Source: Cupriavidus taiwanensis LMG 19424
GTDB taxonomy: Bacteria; Pseudomonadota; Gammaproteobacteria; Burkholderiales; Burkholderiaceae
Direction: 5' to 3'
Assembly (NCBI RefSeq): GCF_000069785.1
Contig: NC_010528.1
Span: forward strand, 1,798,001-1,862,000
Length of the DNA: 64,000 nt
Below are positions 46,207-53,633 of the stretch, piece after piece (the first letter of the stretch is position 1; every line of letters starts with the position of its first letter). The notes beneath the pieces were generated by a model. It saw only the letters and a list, made by a program, of their open reading frames with translations, did not search any database and had not been told where the DNA came from. The position numbers and the translations under genes are program-made.

Positions 46207-46219
46207 GGCATTTAATGCC
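46207..46219. promoter_or_regulatory. Small palindrome after mazF
   Basis: GGCAT-TTA-ATGCC is a 5-bp inverted repeat between mazF and the MetQ-like gene. It is too short for a clear role. Confidence 0.3.
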
Positions 46220-46240
46220 GACAGGTGGGCGCCGCCTGGC

Positions 46241-46256
46241 TTCATAAGCTTATGAA
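46241..46256. promoter_or_regulatory. Perfect 16-bp palindrome upstream of the MetQ-like gene
   Basis: TTCATAAGCTTATGAA is a perfect palindrome in an A+T-rich patch, 140 bp before the start codon. It is a good candidate operator; the regulator is not identified. Confidence 0.5.
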
Positions 46257-46396
46257 AAAGAAATAGACGCCAGGATCGTCCGCGTTGCGCCATCCGCACG
46301 CAATTGCGTTAATCTGTGCACTCGCTCCGGGTAGGCGATCCCTGCCCTGCGATTGCCTCTCACTCGCCACATCACAACAAGATCTTCACAACTCCT

Positions 46397-47206
46397 ATGC
46401 GCACGTCTTTCATCAAGCGCCTGGCGGCGGCTGTGTCCGCCGTCGGCTTTATCGCCGCGGGCAGTGCCTCGGCCCAGGAACAGACTATCCGTGTCGGCAC
46501 GGTCAGCGGGCCGGACGCCGAGGTCTGGCAAGTGGTCCAGAAGGTCGCCAAGCGCAATGGCCTGAACGTCAAGGTCGTCGAGTTCAACGACTACGTGCAG
46601 CCCAATGCCGCGCTCGACGCCGGCGACCTCGACGCCAACAGCTTCCAGCACCAGCCATACCTGGACAGCCAGGTGAAGCAGCGCGGCTACAAGATGCAGA
46701 GCGTGGGCTACACCTATATCTCGCCGCTGGGCGTTTACTCGAAGAATCTGAAGTCGCCCAAGGACCTGCCGCAGGGCGCCAGGGTGGCGGTGCCCAACGA
46801 CCCCTCCAATGAAAACCGCGCGCTGCTGTTGCTGCAGGCGCAAGGCGTGATCAAACTGAAGGCCGGCGCCGGCACCAACGGCTCCAATGCCACGCCGCTG
46901 GACGTGGCCGAGAACCCGAAGAAGCTGAAGATCGTGGAACTGGACGCCGCCCAGCTGGCGCGCGCGCTGCCCGATGTCGCCGCCGCCGTGATCAACACCA
47001 ACTATGCGCTTGCCGCCGGCCTGCAGCCGACCCGGGACGCCATCGCGCTGGAAGACATCCACAGCCCGTACGCCAACATCATCGTGGTGCGTACCCAGGA
47101 CAAGGACAAGCCGTGGGTCAGGAAGCTGGTGGCCGCATACCAGTCTGAAGACGTGCGCCAGTTCATGAAGGCGCAGTACAAGGGCGCGATGGTGCCGTCG
47201 TTCTGA
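46397..47206 (+). CDS. MetQ/NlpA-family substrate-binding protein
   Basis: A 269-residue periplasmic binding protein of the MetQ/NlpA family, which usually binds methionine. It has a signal peptide ending GSASAQEQ and the core NDYVQPNAALDAGDLDANSFQH with HQPYLDSQ. The usual lipobox Cys is absent, so it should be freely periplasmic instead of a lipoprotein. No metN or metI gene is adjacent. The start at ATG 46397 gives a normal basic leader (MRTSFIKRL). Confidence 0.9.
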   Translation: MRTSFIKRLAAAVSAVGFIAAGSASAQEQTIRVGTVSGPDAEVWQVVQKVAKRNGLNVKVVEFNDYVQPNAALDAGDLDANSFQHQPYLDSQVKQRGYKMQSVGYTYISPLGVYSKNLKSPKDLPQGARVAVPNDPSNENRALLLLQAQGVIKLKAGAGTNGSNATPLDVAENPKKLKIVELDAAQLARALPDVAAAVINTNYALAAGLQPTRDAIALEDIHSPYANIIVVRTQDKDKPWVRKLVAAYQSEDVRQFMKAQYKGAMVPSF

Positions 47207-47225
47207 TTGCCGCGAGGCGCCCCGA

Positions 47226-47256
47226 CCGCTGCTGACAGCGGCCACCGGATTTTTTT
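47226..47256 (+). terminator. Weak terminator after the MetQ-like gene
   Basis: CCGCTG-CTGA-CAGCGG forms a 6-bp stem, and a run of seven T follows after eight bases. Confidence 0.4.
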
Positions 47257-47278
47257 CGCACGGCGCCCGTACCAGGGC

Positions 47279-47306
47279 TTGCAAATTCCGCCGCCTTCGG
47301 TAGAAT
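47279..47306 (+). promoter_or_regulatory. Promoter of tRNA-Leu
   Basis: TTGCAA (47279-47284) and TAGAAT (47301-47306) are separated by 16 bp, and the tRNA starts 16 bp downstream. Confidence 0.75.
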
Positions 47307-47322
47307 TCGCGGCTCACCACCT

Positions 47323-47409
47323 GCCCAGGTGGCGGAATTGGTAGACGCACTAGGTTCAGGTCCTAGCGGTGGCAACACTGTGGAGGTTCGAGTCCTCTCC
47401 TGGGCACCA
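47323..47409 (+). tRNA. tRNA-Leu(CAG)
   Basis: An 87-nt class II tRNA with a long variable arm. The acceptor arms GCCCAGG and CCTGGGC pair fully. The anticodon stem CTAGG/CCTAG holds TTCAGGT, so the anticodon is CAG (leucine, codon CUG). The T-loop is TTCGAGT and the CCA end is encoded. Confidence 0.97.
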
Positions 47410-47417
47410 CAATTCAA

Positions 47418-47450
47418 GAAAGGTCTGCGCATGCAGGCCTTTTTTGTTTT
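47418..47450 (+). terminator. Terminator after tRNA-Leu
   Basis: AAAGGTCTGC and GCAGGCCTTT pair around GCAT with one G-T mismatch, followed by a T-run. Confidence 0.75.
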
Positions 47451-47553
47451 GTCCCGCTATCCTTCGCCGCCGAGCTATCGATCGCATACAGTAGTTCCAT
47501 CCACAGGCCGCGGCCGAGCCACTGCATGCCCGGCCTCACAACGGAGAACTACC

Positions 47554-49110
47554 GTGGGCAAACAAGGACGCCGCCGTTTCCTGGGAGCCGCGCTGGGCGG
47601 CCTGCTGGTCCCTGCGCTCCCCGCGTGCGGCGGCGGCGACGACGAGCCACCGCCCACCCCAACGCCCCCGGAGCCGGTTCCCGCGGCGCAGATCACCCGG
47701 GCCATTGCCCAGGTGGACCAACTGGCCGCCGACCTGATGGCCAGTTCCGGCGTGCCCGGCATGGCCGTCGCGGTGGTGCGCGGCAATCAGACGGTTTATG
47801 CCAGGGGTTTCGGCCGGCGGCTGGTGACCGACCCCGCGCCGGTCGATGCCGACACCGTGTTCCAGCTGGCCTCGGTATCGAAGTCCATCGGCGCCACCGT
47901 GGTGGCGCGGCAGGTCGGCCGCGGCAGCATCGGCTGGGATACGCCGGTGCGCACGCACCTGCCCTGGTTCACGCTGGCCGATGCGGAGGTGTCGGCGGAC
48001 GTCACCGTTGGCGACCTCTACGCCCACCGCTCTGGCCTGCCCGACCATGCCGGCGACCGCCTCGAAGACATGGGGTACGACCGCCAGCAAGTGCTGACCC
48101 GCCTGCGCTTCCTGCCGCTGCATCCGTTCCGCGGGGTCTACGCGTACACCAACTTCGGCATGACGGCCGCGGCCGAAGCCGTGGCCGTCGCCGCCGGCAC
48201 CGACTGGGCCACGCTGTCGGAACAGGCGCTCTACCAGCCGCTGGGCATGACGCGCACCAGCTCACGCTACGCCGACTATGCCGCGCGCGACAACCGCGCC
48301 GTCGGCCACGTCCGCGTCAACGGCAACTGGGTGCAAGGCGCAAGCCGGATGCCCGACGCGCAATCGCCGGCAGGCGGCGTCAGCGCCTCGGTCAACGACA
48401 TGGCCAAATGGCTGGCGATGCTGCTCGCCAGGGGCGAGTTCGCCGGGCAGCGGGTGGTTGACGCCGCCGCGCTGGCGCCGGCGGTGAGCCCGCAGATGCA
48501 GAGCAACCCGCCCGCCAACGGACGCCCTGCCGGCTTCTATGGCTACGGCTTCAATGTCGGCACGACCGAACTGGGCCTGACCTCGCTCAACCACTCCGGC
48601 GCCTTCGCCATGGGCGTCGCCACCAGCTTCGTGGCGGTGCCGGAACTCGACCTGGCCATCGTGACGCTGACCAACGCGCAGCCCATCGGCGTGCCGGAAA
48701 CGCTGAACGCACAGTTCTTCGACCTGGCGCAGTACGGCGCCATCCGCCGCGACTGGGGCAAGATCTACGGAGATGCGCTGGCACCGCTGCTGGAACCGGA
48801 AGGCCGGCTGGTGGGACAGCCGCGCCCGGCCAATCCGCTGCCGGCGCGCGCGCTGTCGGCCTACACCGGCGTCTACCGGAACGATTACTACGGTCCGCTG
48901 CAGGTCGCGGACCAGGGCGGCACGCTGGTGATGACGTTGGGCGCGACGCCGCTGGTGCTGCCACTGAGCCACTGGGACGGCGATATCTTCACCTTCACGC
49001 TCGTCAATGAAAACGCCATGCCGGGCACGATCTCGCAGGCCGCATTCTCCAGCGACCGCGTGTGGCTGGAGTTCTACGACCACGAAGGCCTGGGCATGTT
49101 TGTACGCTAG
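47554..49110 (+). CDS. Class C beta-lactamase-related serine hydrolase, lipoprotein
   Basis: A 518-residue exported serine hydrolase of the penicillin-binding/class C beta-lactamase fold. Active-site motifs are SVSK (SxxK, about residue 108), YTN in YAYTNFGM, and HSG in NHSGAFAMG. The N-terminus GRRRFLGAALGG looks like a Tat signal, and LPAC at residue 25 is a lipobox, followed by a Pro-rich linker. The C-terminal 100 residues form a separate beta domain of the DUF3471 kind. GTG 47554 is supported by GGAG upstream; longer in-frame starts run into the tRNA. It could be an esterase or D-amino peptidase. Confidence 0.88.
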   Translation: MGKQGRRRFLGAALGGLLVPALPACGGGDDEPPPTPTPPEPVPAAQITRAIAQVDQLAADLMASSGVPGMAVAVVRGNQTVYARGFGRRLVTDPAPVDADTVFQLASVSKSIGATVVARQVGRGSIGWDTPVRTHLPWFTLADAEVSADVTVGDLYAHRSGLPDHAGDRLEDMGYDRQQVLTRLRFLPLHPFRGVYAYTNFGMTAAAEAVAVAAGTDWATLSEQALYQPLGMTRTSSRYADYAARDNRAVGHVRVNGNWVQGASRMPDAQSPAGGVSASVNDMAKWLAMLLARGEFAGQRVVDAAALAPAVSPQMQSNPPANGRPAGFYGYGFNVGTTELGLTSLNHSGAFAMGVATSFVAVPELDLAIVTLTNAQPIGVPETLNAQFFDLAQYGAIRRDWGKIYGDALAPLLEPEGRLVGQPRPANPLPARALSAYTGVYRNDYYGPLQVADQGGTLVMTLGATPLVLPLSHWDGDIFTFTLVNENAMPGTISQAAFSSDRVWLEFYDHEGLGMFVR

Positions 49111-49161
49111 CGGCCCGGGCTGCGTACCGATCCGGCATCGATCCCTTTACGGAGGCAGGAC

Positions 49162-50040
49162 ATGCTCAGACACCTTGCGATGCGCCTCGCTGCCCTCACC
49201 ACGCTCTGCGCCTTGCTGGGTGCCTGTGCCGCACCCGCGCCCCCGGCAGCGGCGCCACGCCCGGTCGCACCGGGCCAGCCCGCCGCGGGCAAGGCCGAAG
49301 TGCTGTGGCTGGGCCAGGCCGCCACGCGCATCACCACGCCGGGCGGCAAGGTCATCGTGATCGACCCGTGGCTGACCAGCAATCCGAAGACCCCGCCCGG
49401 TTTCAGGCAGCTGCCCGCGCTCGGCAAGGTTGACCTGATCCTGGTCACGCATGCCCACAATGACCACCTCGGCGATACGCCCGCGCTGGCCCGGCTGACC
49501 AACGCGCCGGTGTACAACGGCGGCGGCCTGGGCCGGGCGCTGGTCAGCCTGGGCCTGGTGCCGGAGGCGCAGGTGCAGCGCTTCGGCAAGAGCGGTACGG
49601 TCATGCCGTTCGGCCCGTCGGGCCCGAAAATCACCGCGGTGCATGCGGAACACTCGTCGGAACTGTCGCTGAAGAACCCGGCTACCGGCAAGGACGAAAC
49701 CCATTTCGGCGGCGAGCCGGTGGGCTACATCATCGAACTGGAGAACGGCTTCCGCATCTGGCACATGGGCGATACCGGGCTGTTCGGCGACATGCGCATG
49801 ATCGGCGAGATCTACAAGCCGGACCTGGTGCTGATTCCGATCGGCGGGTATTCCACCATGGGGCCGCAGGAGGCCGCGATCGCCGTGCGCGACCTGATCC
49901 GGCCCCGCTTCGCGATCCCGATCCACTACCAGACCTCGCCGCAAGCGAGCGGCACGCCGGAGGAATTCAAGGCGGCGCTGGGCGCCAATGCCGCGGCAGG
50001 CGTGATCGTGCCGCAGCCCGGCGAGAAGGTTGATTTCTGA
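49162..50040 (+). CDS. MBL-fold metallohydrolase, lipoprotein
   Basis: A 292-residue metallo-beta-lactamase-fold hydrolase of the UlaG-like group. The metal motif HxHxDH reads THAHNDH, with later ligands in GDTGLFGD and PIHYQTS. The signal peptide ends in LLGAC, a lipobox, followed by an Ala/Pro linker, so it is probably anchored in a membrane facing the periplasm. It follows the serine hydrolase by 51 bp on the same strand. The substrate is unknown; N-acyl-phosphatidylethanolamine-type or lactone hydrolysis are family options. Confidence 0.9.
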   Translation: MLRHLAMRLAALTTLCALLGACAAPAPPAAAPRPVAPGQPAAGKAEVLWLGQAATRITTPGGKVIVIDPWLTSNPKTPPGFRQLPALGKVDLILVTHAHNDHLGDTPALARLTNAPVYNGGGLGRALVSLGLVPEAQVQRFGKSGTVMPFGPSGPKITAVHAEHSSELSLKNPATGKDETHFGGEPVGYIIELENGFRIWHMGDTGLFGDMRMIGEIYKPDLVLIPIGGYSTMGPQEAAIAVRDLIRPRFAIPIHYQTSPQASGTPEEFKAALGANAAAGVIVPQPGEKVDF

Positions 50041-50049
50041 GCGCCGGCG

Positions 50050-51153
50050 TCAGCCGACCCGGTAGCGCCGGATCACCTCCGGATCCGGGTCGATGCCCAG
50101 GCCCGGGCCGGCGGGCAGCGCGATCATGCCGTCGCGCGGCACCACGGCATCGCCAAGCACTTGTGCGGCCATGTCGAAGTAGCGCCATTCGATCATGGCG
50201 GCGGTGTCGCCCAGCGCCGCGGTGGCATGCATGGCGGCCAGCAAGCCGGGACCATCGTAGAAGGTATGGACCATCACCTGCGTGTTGTGCGCCCTGGCCA
50301 GCGCGAAGACATCGCGCAAGGCGCTGATGCCACCCATCTTGGCCGGGCTGGGCTGCACCACATCGACGGCGCCCATGCCTAGCAGGTGCTCGAACTCCAT
50401 CAGCGTGGTGGCATTCTCGCCGGCCGCGAGCGGAATCGCGCAGCGCCGGCGCAGGGCCGCCAGTCCGGCGTAGTTCTCGGGCGGCCACAGCGGCTCTTCC
50501 AGCCAGCGCAGCGACAGCGGCTGCAGGGCGCGGGCCATGTCGATGGCCTCGGGCAGCGTCCAGGGGCAGTTCGTATCGAGGGTGATCTCGATATCCGGGC
50601 CCGCGGCCGCGCGCGCGGCGCGGATCACCGCCAGGTCGACTTCGTGCAGCTTCAGGCTGCGGTAGCCATCGGCGATGGCGCGCCTGACGTTGACCGCGAT
50701 CGTGTCGGCATCGGCATACCGGATCAGGCTGGCGTAGGCCGGCAGTTGCTCGCGCCGCGCACCGCCGAGCAGGCGGTGGACGGGCAGCCCGGCCGCCTTG
50801 CCGCAGAGATCCCACAGCGCGATATCGAGCGCCGACAGCCCGTAGAACAGGGGCCCGCTGCGCCCGAACACATGGAACCTGCGCTGCAGGTCGAGGCCGA
50901 TGGCCTCGATCTGGCTCGCGTCCCGGCCGATGCAGGCCGGCGCCAGCATCTGTTCGATCGCTGCCTTAACCGCCGGAATGCCGACGAAGCCGAAGGTCTC
51001 GCCCCAGCCGACCAGGCCGTCGTCGGTGCTCACCTTCAGCAGCAGCGAGTCGGCGGCCTGCATGCCGGCCCCGCCCCAGACGCCCGCCGCCGAAACGCCA
51101 CCGACCGTGAACGGAATGCGCAGCACGATGGCTTCGATGCTCGCGATCTTCAT
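50050..51153 (-). CDS. Enolase-superfamily enzyme (mandelate racemase/muconate lactonizing type)
   Basis: A 367-residue barrel enzyme that abstracts a proton next to a carboxylate. Metal ligands are in ITLDTNCPW (Asp), RWLEEPLWPP (Glu) and PLAAGENATT (Glu). The base region after strand 2 reads SLKLHE, so the second residue of the usual KxK is His. On the other side QPSPAKMGG has a Lys like muconate-lactonizing enzymes, and a later His is in VMVHTFYDG. The substrate is not assignable. ATG 51153 follows AGGAGGG. It converges with the MBL gene 9 bp away. Confidence 0.88.
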   Translation of the reverse strand: MKIASIEAIVLRIPFTVGGVSAAGVWGGAGMQAADSLLLKVSTDDGLVGWGETFGFVGIPAVKAAIEQMLAPACIGRDASQIEAIGLDLQRRFHVFGRSGPLFYGLSALDIALWDLCGKAAGLPVHRLLGGARREQLPAYASLIRYADADTIAVNVRRAIADGYRSLKLHEVDLAVIRAARAAAGPDIEITLDTNCPWTLPEAIDMARALQPLSLRWLEEPLWPPENYAGLAALRRRCAIPLAAGENATTLMEFEHLLGMGAVDVVQPSPAKMGGISALRDVFALARAHNTQVMVHTFYDGPGLLAAMHATAALGDTAAMIEWRYFDMAAQVLGDAVVPRDGMIALPAGPGLGIDPDPEVIRRYRVG

Positions 51154-51277
51154 GGCGCCCTCCTCTCGCAGCCAGTCCGGCAAGGCCGGCAACGATGCCG
51201 CGCAGGACTTCAATATAGGCCAGACGGCGCACCGGAATGCCCCTTCATCGCCGGCGCGCTGTGAGATCGAAGACTCA

Positions 51278-51373
51278 ATGCGAAAGACAATTTTGCTGAT
51301 GGCGACCTGCGCGGCGCTGTCCGCGTGCAAACGGACCACGCCCGACCACGCCGGCCGCCCGGCGCGCGGCTAA
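51278..51373 (+). CDS. Tiny lipoprotein (31 aa)
   Basis: MRKTILLMATCAALSAC followed by KRTTPDHAG is a short signal peptide with lipobox LSAC at residue 17, leaving a mature chain of about 15 residues. No strong ribosome site is visible. Its TAA overlaps the stop of the convergent DUF1801 gene. It resembles entericidin-sized lipoproteins in scale only. Confidence 0.5.
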   Translation: MRKTILLMATCAALSACKRTTPDHAGRPARG

Positions 51374-51822
51374 GGTTTCCATCCCGGCAGCGTCGCGGCT
51401 TGCCGGATCCAGTGCGCCATCAGCGCCTCGTCGAAGGCCTCGCCTTCGTGGATATGGAAATAGCGTGTGTCCTTGTCCCGGGATTCGACCGGTGGCACCG
51501 GATCCAGCGACATGCCGCGGAAAAATGCCACCTTGATGTATCTCGTCATGCAATGGAAGCTGAGAAACCAGCCCTGCCCCGCCCGGCCATAAAACGGCGA
51601 GTTCCAGCGCACCGCCTTGCTTACATCGGGCACGTTGCGCGCAATCAGCGCGTCGAGGCGGCGGCCCACGTCCTGCTTCCAGCCCGGCATCGCGTCGAGA
51701 TACGCTTGCACCGGCGCATCGCCGTCGCCTTTCGGAATCTGCGGATTGCCGCCCGCCAGCAGCACCGGCTTGCCGGTGGCGGGCCGGGTAGCTGACCGGG
51801 TCCTGGACGGGCTTTGGGCCAT
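51370..51822 (-). CDS. DUF1801 protein
   Basis: A 150-residue protein of the YdhG/DUF1801 type. The core pattern PVQAYLDAMPGWKQDVGRRL, SKAVRWNSPFYGR and YIKVAFFRG is typical of this small barrel family, whose function is unknown. An N-terminal basic Ala/Ser/Thr tail precedes it. It is divergent from another DUF1801 gene. Confidence 0.85.
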   Translation of the reverse strand: MAQSPSRTRSATRPATGKPVLLAGGNPQIPKGDGDAPVQAYLDAMPGWKQDVGRRLDALIARNVPDVSKAVRWNSPFYGRAGQGWFLSFHCMTRYIKVAFFRGMSLDPVPPVESRDKDTRYFHIHEGEAFDEALMAHWIRQAATLPGWKP

Positions 51823-51914
51823 GGCTGAACTCCCCCTGGTTGACGTGCGGCGACGCGATCGAATACAGCGGCTATGATAGGTCGGTCAGGCAGAACCTTG
51901 AGGAACGCGCATCG

Positions 51915-52331
51915 ATGAATCCATCGGAACAGATTGACCAGCTGATCGCAGGGTTGGCCGACTGGCGCGGCCAGACCCTGGCCAGCCTGCGCAAGGCCAT
52001 CCTCGCCGCCGACAGCGGCATCGTCGAGGAATGGAAATGGATGGGCAGCCCGGTATGGTCGCGCGACGGCATGATCGCTGTCGCCAATGCCCACAAGGGC
52101 AAGGTCAAGATCACCTTTACCAACGGGGCCAGCCTGCCTGACCCGGACCGCCTCTTCAACGCCGGCCTCGGCGGCAACAAATGGCGGGCGATCGACCTGG
52201 CCGAGGGCGACAAGATCGACACACGCGCCTTGAAGGCCCTGGTCCGCGCAGCGATCGCGTTCAACCAGGGCAAGAAGAAAAAAGCGCCGGCGCCCGGCCG
52301 TGCCCAGGCCAGCCAGCAAGACCAGGCGTGA
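51915..52331 (+). CDS. DUF1801 protein
   Basis: A 138-residue DUF1801 member: LASLRKAILAADSGIVEEWK, GSPVWSRDGMIA and KVKITFTNGASL. It ends in a Lys-rich tail (GKKKKAPAPGRAQ) that could bind nucleic acid. ATG 51915 is chosen by homologue length. The 92-bp gap to the divergent paralogue should contain both promoters. Confidence 0.87.
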   Translation: MNPSEQIDQLIAGLADWRGQTLASLRKAILAADSGIVEEWKWMGSPVWSRDGMIAVANAHKGKVKITFTNGASLPDPDRLFNAGLGGNKWRAIDLAEGDKIDTRALKALVRAAIAFNQGKKKKAPAPGRAQASQQDQA

Positions 52332-52343
52332 AGGGCCAGGGAC

Positions 52344-53330
52344 TCAACTGCCCTCGAGCTTGAACCCGATGTCCTTGATGAACTGCCCCCAGCGGGCGTG
52401 GTCGGCCCGGATCTGCGTGGCGAACGCTTCGGGCGTGACCGCCTGCGGCGGCAGCACGCCCACACCGGCCAGCCGCTTCTGGTAAGCAGGATCGGCCAAC
52501 ACCTTGCGCACTGCGGCGGAGACCGCCTCCACGGTCTCCTTTGGCATCGCCTTCGGGCCAAACAGCGCGAAATAGCCGCTGAGCTGCTCCATCTCGGGAT
52601 AGCCCAGCTCGCGGAACGTGGGCGCGCCCGGCGCGAGTTCGGAACGCTCCGGAATGGTGGTGGCGAGCACCTTGGTCTTGCCGGCCTGGTATAGCGGCAC
52701 GCCGGTGGTCAGGCCATCGATCATCAGCGGCACCACGCCGCCCACCAGGTCCTGCGTGGCGGGCGCCGAGCCCTTGTACAGCACCGGTTCGAGGTTCGTG
52801 CCGGCAAGCCGGTTGAACAACAGCGGGCCGAAGTGCGACGACGTGCCCGGGCCGTACGAGGCCGAGTGGATCGGCTTGCCCGGATTCGCCTTGGCATAGG
52901 CGACCAGTTCCTTCAGCGTGTTGTACGGCGCATCCTTGTTGGCGGCCAGCAGCACCGGCGCGCGGCCGAGTTCGGCCAGCGCGGTCAGGTCGGTCAACGG
53001 GTCGTAGGGCACGCGGTTGATATGCGCGCCCGAGGTGGCCGACGAGCCCAGCGTCACCAGCAGGGTCTGCCCGTCGTTCCTGGCGCGGATCACGTCCTGG
53101 GTGGCGGGAATGGTGGCGCCGCCAGGCTTGTTCTCCACCACCACGGGCTGCCCGGTCACGCGCCCCAGGTAGTCGGCGAACAGGCGCGCCACCACGTCGG
53201 TGCCGCCGCCGGGCGGATAGGCCACCACCAGCCGGATGGCGCGCGCGGGCCACTGCTGGGCCATGGCATGCGGCGCCACGCCGGCCGCCACCGCGATGGC
53301 CGCGGTGCTCAGGAACTGTCGACGGTCCAT
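52344..53330 (-). CDS. TctC/Bug-family periplasmic binding protein
   Basis: A 328-residue Bug receptor. A signal peptide (FLSTAAIAVAAGVAPHAMAQ) precedes WPARAIRLVVAYPPGGGTDV and VVVENKPGGATIPATQ, the standard family core. It is the third TctC protein in this window and has no membrane partner genes. It ends 12 bp from the convergent DUF1801 gene. Confidence 0.92.
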   Translation of the reverse strand: MDRRQFLSTAAIAVAAGVAPHAMAQQWPARAIRLVVAYPPGGGTDVVARLFADYLGRVTGQPVVVENKPGGATIPATQDVIRARNDGQTLLVTLGSSATSGAHINRVPYDPLTDLTALAELGRAPVLLAANKDAPYNTLKELVAYAKANPGKPIHSASYGPGTSSHFGPLLFNRLAGTNLEPVLYKGSAPATQDLVGGVVPLMIDGLTTGVPLYQAGKTKVLATTIPERSELAPGAPTFRELGYPEMEQLSGYFALFGPKAMPKETVEAVSAAVRKVLADPAYQKRLAGVGVLPPQAVTPEAFATQIRADHARWGQFIKDIGFKLEGS

Positions 53331-53633
53331 AGATGAAGTCTCCGCGTTATCGTTGTGCGCCGCACGGCGGCGGGTCTTTCATCTTAGAGAGTGTTCAGGC
53401 CCGGGACATGCCCGGGTTTCCACCATGGGCGGCGCCCCCTCGCGGGTTCCCCGGCTGCCGGCTCAGGCGTCAGCCCTGGGCCGGGCCCGAACGCTCGGCT
53501 CCCGCGAAACCGCCGGGCATCGAATTTGCTCGCCTATATTTCAGTAGTCATTTTCCGCCGTGCCGTGGCCCGCGGTCGGACCCGCCCGCCATGTGACGAT
53601 CCTGAAATCCGCTCAGCCTCCCGGAGGTGGATT
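53331..53633. other. Intergenic region before the ABC exporter
   Basis: A 303-bp divergent region. CCCGGGACATGCCCGGG at about 53401-53417 is a direct/inverted C-rich element, and the last 100 bp become A+T-richer. I see no gene or confident promoter. Confidence 0.4.

Noticed and set aside
47329..47553. A longer N-terminus for the serine hydrolase, starting inside the tRNA-Leu gene
   Set aside because: The extension translates tRNA and terminator sequence. The Tat/lipobox signal and a ribosome site support GTG 47554.
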